A stretch of 64,000 bases of DNA from Clostridium_AI sp002297865 (GTDB taxonomy: Bacteria > Bacillota > Clostridia > Lachnospirales > Lachnospiraceae): positions 1-64,000 of the forward strand of contig CALFNR010000210.1 in assembly GCA_937903005.1 (NCBI GenBank), read 5' to 3'. This document shows positions 8,650-17,070 of this stretch, in pieces. Positions within the stretch are counted from its first letter, which is position 1; each line of letters begins with the position of its first letter. The position numbers and the translations under genes were made by a program. The notes beneath the pieces were generated by a model. The model worked only from the letters and a program-made list of their open reading frames with translations. It was not told where the DNA came from and did not search any database.

Positions 8650-9804
8650 CTATTTTTCTTGAAAAGCTTCAATGTAGTACTTCGTAAGAAGTTCCATTTC
8701 ATTCTCCGAAAGTCCAGACTGTTCAAATAATCCCATCTCCTTACGTTTGTTAAAAATGGATTTTATCAGCCCTTCCATCGTAATCTTAAAGTCTGGTTCT
8801 TTGGTTTTCAGATATCGAATGGTGGTAGCAATGCTATCCGTTAACATAACAATCGCTGCCTCTTTGGAAGTCGGCTTATTTCGATGAATGTTATGCTCCT
8901 TTACTACCTCCACGACTCTCTGAGAAACGCCATGTTCCTTTAAGATTTCTACACCACTTATAATATAATCATTTCCATTCATTCTGCCGATTTCATGATA
9001 ACAGCCCCCCGCATAAGCCACATCAGCATTTGCATGAATTTGCTTTGCTGCACCTTCTGAGATTTCACCGACTGAGATACTATGCTCGTAAATAGTTTCA
9101 GAAAACTCTTTTAACTGATTCAGTAGTTCTTCTTTCACTCTAGGTTCTTTGCATTCATATGCTTCAAAGCACATACGGATTCCCCATAAACATAAAATCA
9201 TAACACCAGTACTAATAAGCTCATAAACTGCTTCTGCAGAAAAGTCAAATGCAAAGTCATGTAACAGAATTAAAAATGCTATATTAGTTGTTAGACCAAT
9301 TATCAAAATTGCCACGGTGTTTTTTAACTTGTCCAGGAATTCTTCGAGCAATAAGATTAGTGTTCCAAATGTGAAGTAACAGATAAATGTATCTACTGAA
9401 AGACCATTTATCATGCAATAGGATATGGTTAAAATGATGTGTAACGCGATCGCCATTTCAGACGGAATGATTAGACCCATAATTAAGATGCCAAGCATCC
9501 AGAAATTAAGTGTCAGGTAGTTGCCAGAAAGCCAGACGACACCAAATGATGCTGCATATAGACCACTGGTCAAAAGAAACTTCTTGGTAGAAAGGGTCTT
9601 TCCCCAACCTAATAATTCGATACATAATGTAAGTACAAATAGAAACTCTATGTTCCAAAATATAATTTTACCAATGTCTGCTTGTGTGACTCCATAAGCT
9701 TTGCCTGCTAGAAATGAAATCAAAACAACTAGCAAGCTTGTAATACATACAAACTGTAAGCACGGCGTAAACACCGTGCTTAAGATATTATCTCTTTTCT
9801 TCAT
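8650..9804 (-). CDS. 7TM membrane protein with degenerate HD domain (PgpH-like)
   Basis: A 384-residue protein with about seven hydrophobic segments in the first ~230 residues and a cytoplasmic HD-type domain behind them. This resembles the membrane/HD half of PgpH c-di-AMP phosphodiesterases, without the large extracellular domain. The HD domain is altered. The canonical H-D-I-G-K reads H-E-I-G-R, and the downstream His-His-Gly region reads E-H-N. The late Asp (AIVMLTDS) is kept. Catalysis is therefore uncertain, and a sensor role is possible. The start is the ATG five bases after GAGGA. It overlaps the end of phoH by 17 bases, indicating translational coupling. Confidence 0.75.
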   Translation of the reverse strand: MKKRDNILSTVFTPCLQFVCITSLLVVLISFLAGKAYGVTQADIGKIIFWNIEFLFVLTLCIELLGWGKTLSTKKFLLTSGLYAASFGVVWLSGNYLTLNFWMLGILIMGLIIPSEMAIALHIILTISYCMINGLSVDTFICYFTFGTLILLLEEFLDKLKNTVAILIIGLTTNIAFLILLHDFAFDFSAEAVYELISTGVMILCLWGIRMCFEAYECKEPRVKEELLNQLKEFSETIYEHSISVGEISEGAAKQIHANADVAYAGGCYHEIGRMNGNDYIISGVEILKEHGVSQRVVEVVKEHNIHRNKPTSKEAAIVMLTDSIATTIRYLKTKEPDFKITMEGLIKSIFNKRKEMGLFEQSGLSENEMELLTKYYIEAFQEK

Positions 9805-10801
9805 ACTTTCCTCGTTTAGTCCTTTGATTTTTTTTACCTTGATTGCTCTTTGCTTCATATGCGTCATAAGCCTTTACAATCTTTTGTACCAACGGATGTC
9901 TTACTACATCCTGGCTTGTTAAATTGGATACTCCAATTTCATCTACCTTTGATAATACTTTTAATGCATGATCAAGCCCTGATACCTGCCCCTGTGGTAA
10001 ATCCTTTTGTGACAAATCTCCTGTTATGACAACTTTGGAACCAAATCCAATACGTGTCAAAAACATTTTCATCTGGGCTGGTGTCGTATTCTGTGCTTCA
10101 TCTAGAATGATAAATGCATTATCTAGGGTACGCCCTCTCATATATGCTAATGGTGCTACTTCTATCAAGCCCTTCTCCATGTTCTTTGCATAGCTGTCTG
10201 GTCCCATAATCTGATAAAGTGCATCATACAACGGTCTTAAATATGGGTCTACCTTGCTCTGCAAATCACCTGGAAGAAATCCTAGCTTTTCTCCCGCTTC
10301 GATTGCTGGACGGGTTAGAATAATACGACTTACTTCATCATTTTTAAATGCTGTAATACCCATTGCCATGGCGAGATAAGTTTTTCCTGTTCCAGCTGGA
10401 CCTACACCGAATACTATCATTTTATTACGAATCTGATCCACATAACTTTTCTGACCCAAGGTTTTTGGTTTAATCGGTTTTCCTTGAATGGTATTACAGA
10501 TCAAATCTGAATCAATCTCTACAATTGCAGCTTCTTTATCTTCTACACATAATGACAAGGCATATGCCACATGCTGCTCTGTAATCGTATTTCCTCTCTT
10601 ACTAAGTTCCACTAATTTTAAAAACACACTTTTTGCTTTTGTCACCTTGGCAGCATCACCAACTACCTTAAGTTCTCCATTTCTAGAGACGATTGTGACA
10701 TTTAAATTTCTCTCAATCATTTTGATATAGGCATCAAACTGCCCAAATACATTTTTTTCGTGTTCTACTGGAATGTCAAGTATCGTTTCCACTATGCTCA
10801 T
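9788..10801 (-). CDS. phoH: PhoH family ATPase
   Basis: A cytoplasmic ATPase of the PhoH/YbeZ type, about 337 residues. It has a small N-terminal KH-like nucleic-acid domain (residues ~15-75), Walker A GVGPAGTGKT at about 132-141, and Walker B FIILDEAQNTT near 235, followed by GDLSQKDLP. It is functionally linked to YbeY in RNA metabolism, and the two genes are close here. The start is uncertain. ATG 10801 lies 13 bases after GGAGG. An ATG ten codons upstream has no ribosome site. Either choice overlaps the 3' end of yqfD, so the operon is tightly packed. Confidence 0.92.
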   Translation of the reverse strand: MSIVETILDIPVEHEKNVFGQFDAYIKMIERNLNVTIVSRNGELKVVGDAAKVTKAKSVFLKLVELSKRGNTITEQHVAYALSLCVEDKEAAIVEIDSDLICNTIQGKPIKPKTLGQKSYVDQIRNKMIVFGVGPAGTGKTYLAMAMGITAFKNDEVSRIILTRPAIEAGEKLGFLPGDLQSKVDPYLRPLYDALYQIMGPDSYAKNMEKGLIEVAPLAYMRGRTLDNAFIILDEAQNTTPAQMKMFLTRIGFGSKVVITGDLSQKDLPQGQVSGLDHALKVLSKVDEIGVSNLTSQDVVRHPLVQKIVKAYDAYEAKSNQGKKNQRTKRGKYEEKR

Positions 10802-12026
10802 CTGGTTTTTTGATCCTCCACTCAGTTTCATTTATTTTTTTCGTTTCATGTACAGGTTCCAAAACGGTTAAGGTTCCTGAAGAAACGCAATTCTTTTGAT
10901 CCATTTTAATCTTTACATGATTTTCTTTAATCTGAACACCTTCTTCTTTCAGTTGTTTCACATAAAGACTAAAATATGCATTCTGCTTTGCAACCAGCTC
11001 TTCTTTTGAATAGGATGTTGGTTCTTCCTTGTATTCTTTATATGTTTTACTTGTAAATTTCACTGGCAAAACAAAGGTATTGGTCAGTTTCAGATTTTTC
11101 TCCGAAGATATTATATCATATTTTTTAGTAGAATGTAATTTTTTCAAAGGATTTTGCAAATTCAGCGTACGGTTTAGCAAAGAAACAGAATACACTTTTT
11201 TCTTTCTGCCTGTGTATACGTGCTTTGAATATTGAATCGGCAATTTTTTGCTATACTGATAGGTAGTCTCAAGAAGAACATCGGCATCTGCAGTCACTGC
11301 TTCTTTATTAATTACCTCCGCGTTATCCAATATAATGTCTATCACCCCGGACACGATAATGTCACCTTTCTTCACAGCAGTTCCCTTCTTAACCACTGGA
11401 GTTCCCTGCCTCGTAATAATACTATACACTACCCCATCATGACTTGCAACTAAGTGACAAGGCGTGGTGGAGGTGTCATATGGCACAGGCATATTGGTTT
11501 CGACTATTTTAAGGTTTAACTTGGTTCCTTTTATCTCTGCTGAAACCCATCCGATATCAGGATATTTCTTTCGAATGGAGGCTTCTATATCCTGACAGCT
11601 TAACTTTCGTTTCATTACTCCTGGTTCTACTTGTATCTCCTTTAAATATTTAAAAATAATATCTTCTGTATAGGAATGATTTCCTTCCAGTGTAATATCC
11701 CAGATGAACAAAGACAATGTATACACAATGGCGGCAAAAAGGCAGATACCTACTAAAAAACCTTTATGTTTAAACATTTTATGTACGAAAAAGGGCATAC
11801 CAAACCGTTTTACAATTCGAACCTTTGTCTTTGTCTTCTTTGCTATGGGACGAATGCTTAAAAACCCCTTAAGAGTCATATAACACTGGTATCCATCCTC
11901 TCCTTTACACATATCCCAAATCAGGATATTACGATTGCGACACAGATTGATAAATCGTTCGGGCGAGTAACCATTCAGCTGTACCAGCAGATAGCCTCGA
12001 AACCACTTGAAAAAGCGGATAAGCAT
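10776..12026 (-). CDS. yqfD: Sporulation protein YqfD
   Basis: A 416-residue protein of the YqfD family, made in the mother cell during spore formation in Bacillus. A basic N-terminal domain (GYLLVQLNGYSPERFINLCRNRNI, near the family consensus) precedes one membrane span at about residues 93-112 (FLVGICLFAAIVYTLSLFIW). A long extracytoplasmic region follows, with ISVE-like IEASIRKKYPDIGWVSAEIKGTKL, which matches a POTRA/FtsQ-like segment. Start ATG is seven bases after AAGGAGG. yqfC lies 12 bases upstream and phoH overlaps its end, the usual yqfC-yqfD-phoH order. Confidence 0.92.
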   Translation of the reverse strand: MLIRFFKWFRGYLLVQLNGYSPERFINLCRNRNILIWDMCKGEDGYQCYMTLKGFLSIRPIAKKTKTKVRIVKRFGMPFFVHKMFKHKGFLVGICLFAAIVYTLSLFIWDITLEGNHSYTEDIIFKYLKEIQVEPGVMKRKLSCQDIEASIRKKYPDIGWVSAEIKGTKLNLKIVETNMPVPYDTSTTPCHLVASHDGVVYSIITRQGTPVVKKGTAVKKGDIIVSGVIDIILDNAEVINKEAVTADADVLLETTYQYSKKLPIQYSKHVYTGRKKKVYSVSLLNRTLNLQNPLKKLHSTKKYDIISSEKNLKLTNTFVLPVKFTSKTYKEYKEEPTSYSKEELVAKQNAYFSLYVKQLKEEGVQIKENHVKIKMDQKNCVSSGTLTVLEPVHETKKINETEWRIKKPDEHSGNDT

Positions 12027-12038
12027 GTAACAACCTCC

Positions 12039-12407
12039 TTAGCAATACTCAATACGATTAATCTTACCTGAAATTCTCATTTCATCATCTGTAAAATAGT
12101 CTATATTTAATTTTTTTCCTTCAATATGTATACGGCAGTTTTTTGTCTGGATACGAATGATTTCACCAGTATATTCGATGATGCCTTTGTAGTTTTCAAG
12201 GCAGAGCTGATTGCTTCCAGTAACAGTCAGAATAGGTACACTACCTAAAATGTCCGGCGGCAATCTAAGATTTTCTGAAAGACTTTCTAAATAGCTTTGC
12301 TTCTCCAATTCAATTTGCTGTTTTGATTTATTTTCAAATTTGGAGTAAATGGCTTTTTCTTGTTTTTTCTTGAAACGCTTATGGTTGGATTTGAATTTCT
12401 TTTCCAT
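12039..12407 (-). CDS. yqfC: Sporulation protein YqfC (YabP/YqfC family)
   Basis: A 122-residue protein with a lysine-rich N-terminus (about 35 residues) and a compact beta-rich YabP/YqfC domain: LRLPPDILGSVPILTVTGSNQLCLENYKGIIEYT, then a C-terminal SGKINRIEY strand. The family acts in the mother cell during spore coat/cortex assembly; the biochemical role is unknown. The basic N-terminal tail is longer than in B. subtilis YqfC. It heads the yqfC-yqfD-phoH-HD-ybeY run. A CATAGAAT box about 30 bases upstream is loosely like a sigma-E -10 element, but no good -35 was found. Confidence 0.85.
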   Translation of the reverse strand: MEKKFKSNHKRFKKKQEKAIYSKFENKSKQQIELEKQSYLESLSENLRLPPDILGSVPILTVTGSNQLCLENYKGIIEYTGEIIRIQTKNCRIHIEGKKLNIDYFTDDEMRISGKINRIEYC

Positions 12408-12473
12408 AAAAAAGACCTCACTCTATGAACTGTTACTATCTATTCTATGAATTGTACGAAAAATTTAGCACAC

Positions 12474-12499
12474 GAAAAAAACCCTTTAAATAATAGGGT
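12474..12499 (-). terminator. Terminator of rpsU
   Basis: ACCCT/AGGGT arms with a short A/T loop, followed on the minus strand by a seven-base T tract. It lies 44 bases after the rpsU stop and separates it from yqfC. Confidence 0.8.
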
Positions 12500-12542
12500 A
12501 AACCTAAAACTATCAGTTGTTGGCTTAGTTATGATTATTTTC

Positions 12543-12719
12543 TTATTTGTATTTTCTTTTACGAGCTGCTTCAGACTTTTTCTTACGTCTTACGCTTGGT
12601 TTTTCATAATGCTCTCTCTTACGGATTTCTTGTTGGATACCTGCTTTAGCACAGTTTCTTTTGAATCTGCGTAGAGCACTATCTAACGTTTCGTTTTCTT
12701 TTACGACAACATTTGACAT
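12543..12719 (-). CDS. rpsU: 30S ribosomal protein S21
   Basis: A 58-residue basic protein reading MSNVVVKENETLDSAL at the start, RRFKRNCAKAGIQQEIRKREHYEKPSV in the middle and a Lys/Arg-rich tail, which is diagnostic for S21. It binds the small-subunit platform near the 3' end of 16S rRNA and aids initiation. A GGAGGGAGG run precedes the ATG, with a rather long spacer. A 7-bp hairpin lies just upstream of that run. It has its own consensus promoter and terminator, so it is probably transcribed alone between alaS and yqfC. Confidence 0.96.
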   Translation of the reverse strand: MSNVVVKENETLDSALRRFKRNCAKAGIQQEIRKREHYEKPSVRRKKKSEAARKRKYK

Positions 12720-12741
12720 AGTCTCACACCTAACCTCCCTC

Positions 12742-12768
12742 CAGTTGTGTATTGTGCTTTTACAACTG
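12742..12768 (-). promoter_or_regulatory. Leader hairpin upstream of the rpsU ribosome site
   Basis: CAGTTGT and ACAACTG pair across a 13-base loop in the minus-strand leader, ending immediately before the GGAGGGAGG ribosome site. It could affect translation of rpsU, but no known regulator motif was recognised. Confidence 0.35.
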
Positions 12769-12796
12769 TTTGGGTAATTTAAATAGCACTATTAAG

Positions 12797-12824
12797 ATTA
12801 TAACATAAATTTCACATTCGTCAA
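12797..12824 (-). promoter_or_regulatory. Sigma-A promoter of rpsU
   Basis: On the minus strand, TTGACG, a 16-base spacer and a perfect TATAAT precede rpsU, with the start of transcription expected about 70 bases before the ATG. Confidence 0.75.
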
Positions 12825-12949
12825 CTATTTTTTATAACTTTTCCGATTTTTTTATGGAAATTATGTTATGAACTGGCATTAAAATCAAATACTTACATAT
12901 TCTCTTTTTCCAGCACTTACCCATCGTCAGTATCTATCATTAAAATAAA

Positions 12950-15589
12950 TTACTGAAGTTGTCCTTCTAATACTTTCGCAACACTATCAATTGCTTCTTT
13001 AATACCATCTGGATTCTTACCACCTGCTTGTGCCATGTTAGGACGGCCGCCACCGCCACCGCCTACACAGGAAGCAATTGTTTTAATAAGGTTACCAGCA
13101 TGAGCACCTTTCTTCATAGCATCGTCTGTAGCCATAGCTAACAGACTTACTTTGCCATTTAAGGAAGATGCTAATACAACAACACCGCTTCCTAATTTTT
13201 CTTTTAACTGGTCACCTAAGTTACGAAGTTCATTCATATCTACATCAGGTACGCTTGTAGCAAGGACTTTCACGCCCTTCACTTCAACAACCTGATCTAA
13301 AACATCACCTAACGCTTCTTTTGCAAGTTTGTTTTTCAATTTTGCATTTTCAGCCTGTAACTGTTTGATTTCTTCTAACATTGTTTCAATTTTCTTAGTT
13401 AAATTAGCTGGTTCTGCTTTTGCTGCTTTCGCGGCATCGTGTAATTCTTTTTCAATTTCTTCAAAATGAGCGATTACACCATTTCCAGTTAATGCTTCAA
13501 TTCTTCTTACACCTGCTGCAATACCTGCTTCCGATACAATCTTGAAACTAGAGATAACACCTGTGTTAGCAACATGAGTACCACCACATAATTCAATGCT
13601 GAAGTCACCCATTTTAACAACACGTACTACATCGCCGTATTTTTCACCAAATAGCGCCATAGCACCTGTTTTCTTAGCTTCTTCAATTGTCATTTCCTGT
13701 GTTACAACCTCAATGTTTTTCGAGATTTGTTCATTTACAATTGCTTCAACTTCTTGAATCTGCTCTTTGGTTAAAGCTTGGAAATGTGTAAAGTCAAAAC
13801 GCAATCTGTCTTTTGTTACTAAAGAACCTGCCTGTTCCACATGATCACCAAGAACCATACGTAATGCTTTCTGTAATAAGTGAGTTGCACTGTGGTTTTT
13901 ACATGTGTCCTGTCTGTTTGCTGCATCTACTGTAAGAGTTACGGTTTCTCCTACTTTGAAAGAGCCAGATTTTACAACACCAACGTGTCCAATTTTACCA
14001 CCTTGTAACTTGATGGTATCTTCTACAACAAATGTGCTGCCATCTTTTTCAATGACACCGACATCGGCTTTCTGACCACCCATTGTTGCATAGAAAGGAG
14101 TTTCGTCTACAATGATAGTACCTGTAGCCCCTTCTGTTAATTCATTTACTAATTCATCTTCTGTTGTTAATACAGAAATATTAGAATCATGTGAAAATCT
14201 ATCATAACCTACGAACTTAGATGTAATTGCAGCATCAATTGACTGATATACTGTAACGTCTGCACCCATATAGTTTGTAGTCTTTCTTGCATTTCTAGCC
14301 ATTTCTTTTTGTTCTTTCATGGCTTTTTGGAATCCTTCTTCATCTACTTCGAAATTCTTCTCTTCTAAGATTTCTTTTGTTAAATCTAGAGGGAATCCAT
14401 AAGTATCATATAGTTTGAATGCATCTTGACCGTCTAATACTTTCTTGCCTTCTTTTGTTAATTTAGCTTCTAAATCAGCAAGAATTGCAAGACCCTGGTC
14501 AATTGTCTTATTGAATTTATCTTCTTCTTCTGATAAAACAGTGAAGATCATTGCTTTCTTTTCTTCCAATTCTGGATAACCATCTTTAGACATGTTAATT
14601 ACTGTTTCACTTAACTTAGCAAGGAACTTGCCCTGGATTCCCAGAAGTCTGCCGTGACGGGCAGCACGACGTAATAATCTACGTAAAACATAACCTCTGC
14701 CTTCGTTTGATGGCATAATTCCATCAGAAATCATAAAGGTTACAGAACGGATATGGTCTGTAATAAGACGTAAGGAGATGTCTTTTGTCTCATCTTCTTT
14801 ATATTTGCAGCCTGCCAATTCACAAACTTTATCAAGTAAAGCTTTGATTGTGTCAACAGCGAAGATAGAGTCTACATCCTGCACTACTACTGCAAGTCTT
14901 TCAAGTCCCATACCTGTATCGATATTTTTATTCTCTAATTCTGTATAATTGCCTTTCCCATCATTTTCGAACTGAGTAAATACATTGTTCCAAACTTCCA
15001 TGTAACGGTCACAATCACAGCCTACTGTACAGTCTGGACTTCCACAGCCATATGCTTCTCCACGATCATAGTAAATCTCAGAACATGGACCACAAGGACC
15101 TGCGCCATGCTCCCAGAAGTTTTCTTCTTTCCCAAAGCGGAAGATACGATCTTTTGGGATACCCATTTCTTCGTTCCAGATACGGAATGCTTCATCATCT
15201 GTTTCATATACAGATGGATATAATCTGTTCGCATCTAGGCCTACTACTTCTGTTAAGAACTCCCAAGACCAGTGGATTGCTTCTGTTTTGAAGTAATCAC
15301 CAAATGAGAAGTTACCTAACATTTCAAAGAATGTACCATGACGTGCTGTCTTGCCAACATTTTCAATATCGCCTGTACGGATACATTTCTGGCAAGTAGC
15401 AACTCGTTTTCTAGGTGGAATTTCCTGACCTGTAAAGTATGGTTTTAATGGTGCCATACCTGCGTTAATTAATAATAAACTGTTATCATTTTGTGGAACT
15501 AAGGAAAAACTTTTTAAAACTAAATGACCTTTACTCTCAAAAAAATCTAAATACATTTTACGTAATTCGTTTACACCGTATTTCTTCAT
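12950..15589 (-). CDS. alaS: Alanyl-tRNA synthetase
   Basis: A full-length, 879-residue class II synthetase. The catalytic core (motif 1 region with FFESKGH near the start, motif 2 with TGDIENVGKTARHGTFFEMLGNF, motif 3 GMGLERLA) is followed by the editing domain, with zinc-binding HSATHLLQKAL and CGGTH. A coiled coil and the C-Ala/DHHA1 domain follow, ending in a glycine-rich ASCVGGGGGGRPNMAQAGG segment. The start is the ATG six bases after GGGAGG; the six codons upstream have no ribosome site. No T-box leader is seen: only 43 bases separate it from the preceding small gene. Confidence 0.97.
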   Translation of the reverse strand: MKKYGVNELRKMYLDFFESKGHLVLKSFSLVPQNDNSLLLINAGMAPLKPYFTGQEIPPRKRVATCQKCIRTGDIENVGKTARHGTFFEMLGNFSFGDYFKTEAIHWSWEFLTEVVGLDANRLYPSVYETDDEAFRIWNEEMGIPKDRIFRFGKEENFWEHGAGPCGPCSEIYYDRGEAYGCGSPDCTVGCDCDRYMEVWNNVFTQFENDGKGNYTELENKNIDTGMGLERLAVVVQDVDSIFAVDTIKALLDKVCELAGCKYKEDETKDISLRLITDHIRSVTFMISDGIMPSNEGRGYVLRRLLRRAARHGRLLGIQGKFLAKLSETVINMSKDGYPELEEKKAMIFTVLSEEEDKFNKTIDQGLAILADLEAKLTKEGKKVLDGQDAFKLYDTYGFPLDLTKEILEEKNFEVDEEGFQKAMKEQKEMARNARKTTNYMGADVTVYQSIDAAITSKFVGYDRFSHDSNISVLTTEDELVNELTEGATGTIIVDETPFYATMGGQKADVGVIEKDGSTFVVEDTIKLQGGKIGHVGVVKSGSFKVGETVTLTVDAANRQDTCKNHSATHLLQKALRMVLGDHVEQAGSLVTKDRLRFDFTHFQALTKEQIQEVEAIVNEQISKNIEVVTQEMTIEEAKKTGAMALFGEKYGDVVRVVKMGDFSIELCGGTHVANTGVISSFKIVSEAGIAAGVRRIEALTGNGVIAHFEEIEKELHDAAKAAKAEPANLTKKIETMLEEIKQLQAENAKLKNKLAKEALGDVLDQVVEVKGVKVLATSVPDVDMNELRNLGDQLKEKLGSGVVVLASSLNGKVSLLAMATDDAMKKGAHAGNLIKTIASCVGGGGGGRPNMAQAGGKNPDGIKEAIDSVAKVLEGQLQ

Positions 15590-15632
15590 GTGAATCCTCC
15601 CGGACAATTTCTCTATTTTACTTTATACAGAC

Positions 15633-15800
15633 CTATGCCTGTTCTTTAACATTTTTCTTTTTGCGGTAGTTAATACCTAGTAGCGTACCGGCAAATGCAA
15701 CTCCTCCAAAGAAAAGAAATTTTAACATAAACCAGCCTGTAGCTGTAAGCAAATATCTATAATTCATAAAAACCTCAGCAACTTTGTCCATAACTGTCAT
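15633..15800 (-). CDS. 55-residue membrane protein between hisIE and alaS
   Basis: This small frame encodes 55 residues with one hydrophobic segment (about residues 25-44, with FLFFGGVAFAGTLLG) and a basic tail ending RKKKNVKEQA. A strong GGAGG lies seven bases before the ATG. It starts 11 bases after the TAG that ends the HisE reading frame, so it probably continues the histidine transcript. I do not recognise the family. The membrane topology and good ribosome site argue that it is real. Confidence 0.65.
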   Translation of the reverse strand: MTVMDKVAEVFMNYRYLLTATGWFMLKFLFFGGVAFAGTLLGINYRKKKNVKEQA

Positions 15801-15811
15801 ACACATACCTC

Positions 15812-16021
15812 CTATCTTCGATTTGCCAACTCTTTCGTAATATCATTCCAGTCTACACCACATTCTACCATAAGAACCATCATATGATATAGAAAATCAG
15901 AAATTTCATATTTCAATTCTTCTGCCTCAGGATTTTTCGCAGCGATCACAATCTCTGTTGCTTCTTCACCACATTTTTTCAAAATTTTGTCAATGCCTTT
16001 GTCAAATAAATAATTCGTATA
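15812..16021 (-). pseudogene. Severed C-terminal HisE segment (frameshifted end of hisIE)
   Basis: In the -1 frame relative to the hisIE ORF, 69 codons read as a clean HisE (phosphoribosyl-ATP pyrophosphatase) domain: YTNYLFDKGIDKIL, KKCGEEATEIVIAAKN, EISDFLYHMMVLM, then a TAG stop. The conserved join NPKEGS|YTNYL is broken between Ser and Tyr by one missing base, near position 16021. Without correction the protein ends after 14 unrelated residues. There is no ribosome site for this part alone. It is either a real disabling mutation, a sequence error, or (less likely) a site of recoding. Confidence 0.85.
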
Positions 16022-17070
16022 GAACCTTCTTTTGGATTTTTCTTACGATCTGCTATAATGTCATATTCTTCATTTAAAACCATTAATGGATTGACATTAT
16101 CAAATTCTTTCTTTACGAGATCTGTAAAGAAACAAGTACGATTACCTGTGTGGCAGGCTGCACCTATTTGGCGAACTTTTGCTAAAATCGTGTCTTTGTC
16201 ACAATCAAGCTTTAGTTCCATTACATATTGATAATGACCAGAAGTGTCGCCTTTGCACCAAAGCTCATTACGACTTCGGCTCCAGTAAGTCATTTTTCCT
16301 GTCTCAACGGTCTTATTATATGCTTCCTCGTTCATATATGCAACCATTAAAACTTCATTGGTCTTATAATCCTGAGCAACAACTGGTATCATTCCATCCT
16401 TATTTAGTTTAAACTCCTGAAATGGAATCGCACTTTCAAAAACATTGACTTCCACACCTTCGGCTTTCAAGGAACGTTTTGCTTTCATGATATTCTTATT
16501 TTCAAAATGATTCGTAGAAATTCCTACAACCCGATCATAAGAGCAAAGTGTTAGTAAATCATTACGTACTAAACTATCTCTTATTATAACCTGTGTGTCA
16601 AGTTTCATGAGCATATTTTTTAATTTTTCTCCAGTATTTACATGTTTTAACAATAGCCCACCTATGCCCATTCTTTCTAAATCGGCTTTTACATCAGATT
16701 CATAAAACTCATCTTCTGAAACTTCTAAGAATAATTTATCTTTTCCAAATCGTTTGGAAGCTTCTATGACAGCCTCTTCTGACTTTAAGATTTCCTTTTT
16801 CACTACAACTGCACAGGCACCTGTGTAAAGTGCTTTTTTTACATCTTCAAATCTTCCAACATAGCATCCAACTGTAAATGGAATGTCGATTTCTTTTCCA
16901 GCTTTTTTGAGGGTAGCTAGAAATTCTTCTCTTGTTTTCTCATCCTTTGCATAATTGTAAATAAAAAGCTCATCGGCTCCATTGAATGCATACAAAGATG
17001 CAAGATTTACTACATTGCTTTCTAACTCATTTTCTGCATTTATAAACGGTATCAGTTTCTTATAGTTCAT
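15979..17070 (-). CDS. hisI: HisF-like barrel fused to HisI, with truncated HisE
   Basis: Three parts are visible. Residues ~1-215 resemble a HisF TIM barrel (GADELFIYNYA, DIPFTVGCYVGRFEDVKKALYTGA) but lack the catalytic Asp (LIPFINA, where HisF has a CLDV-type strand). Residues ~220-325 are an intact HisI phosphoribosyl-AMP cyclohydrolase, with MTYWSRSR, WCKGDTSGH, LDCDKDT and CHTGNRTCFF (zinc/magnesium ligands). The third part, HisE, begins at NPKEGS and is lost by frameshift. HisI opens the purine ring in step three of histidine synthesis. The start is the ATG nine bases after GGAG, overlapping hisA by 11 bases. Confidence 0.85.
   Translation of the reverse strand: MNYKKLIPFINAENELESNVVNLASLYAFNGADELFIYNYAKDEKTREEFLATLKKAGKEIDIPFTVGCYVGRFEDVKKALYTGACAVVVKKEILKSEEAVIEASKRFGKDKLFLEVSEDEFYESDVKADLERMGIGGLLLKHVNTGEKLKNMLMKLDTQVIIRDSLVRNDLLTLCSYDRVVGISTNHFENKNIMKAKRSLKAEGVEVNVFESAIPFQEFKLNKDGMIPVVAQDYKTNEVLMVAYMNEEAYNKTVETGKMTYWSRSRNELWCKGDTSGHYQYVMELKLDCDKDTILAKVRQIGAACHTGNRTCFFTDLVKKEFDNVNPLMVLNEEYDIIADRKKNPKEGSIRIIYLTKALTKF

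Noticed and set aside
12420..12440. Sigma-E promoter before yqfC (CATAGAAT)
   Set aside because: Only the -10 box is partly matched; no suitable -35 at the right distance.
15590..15632. T-box riboswitch before alaS
   Set aside because: Only 43 bases separate alaS from the preceding small gene.
16010..16030. Programmed -1 frameshift as the explanation for hisIE
   Set aside because: No X-XXY-YYZ slippery heptamer and no obvious downstream pseudoknot. A simple one-base deletion or sequence error fits better, though recoding cannot be excluded.
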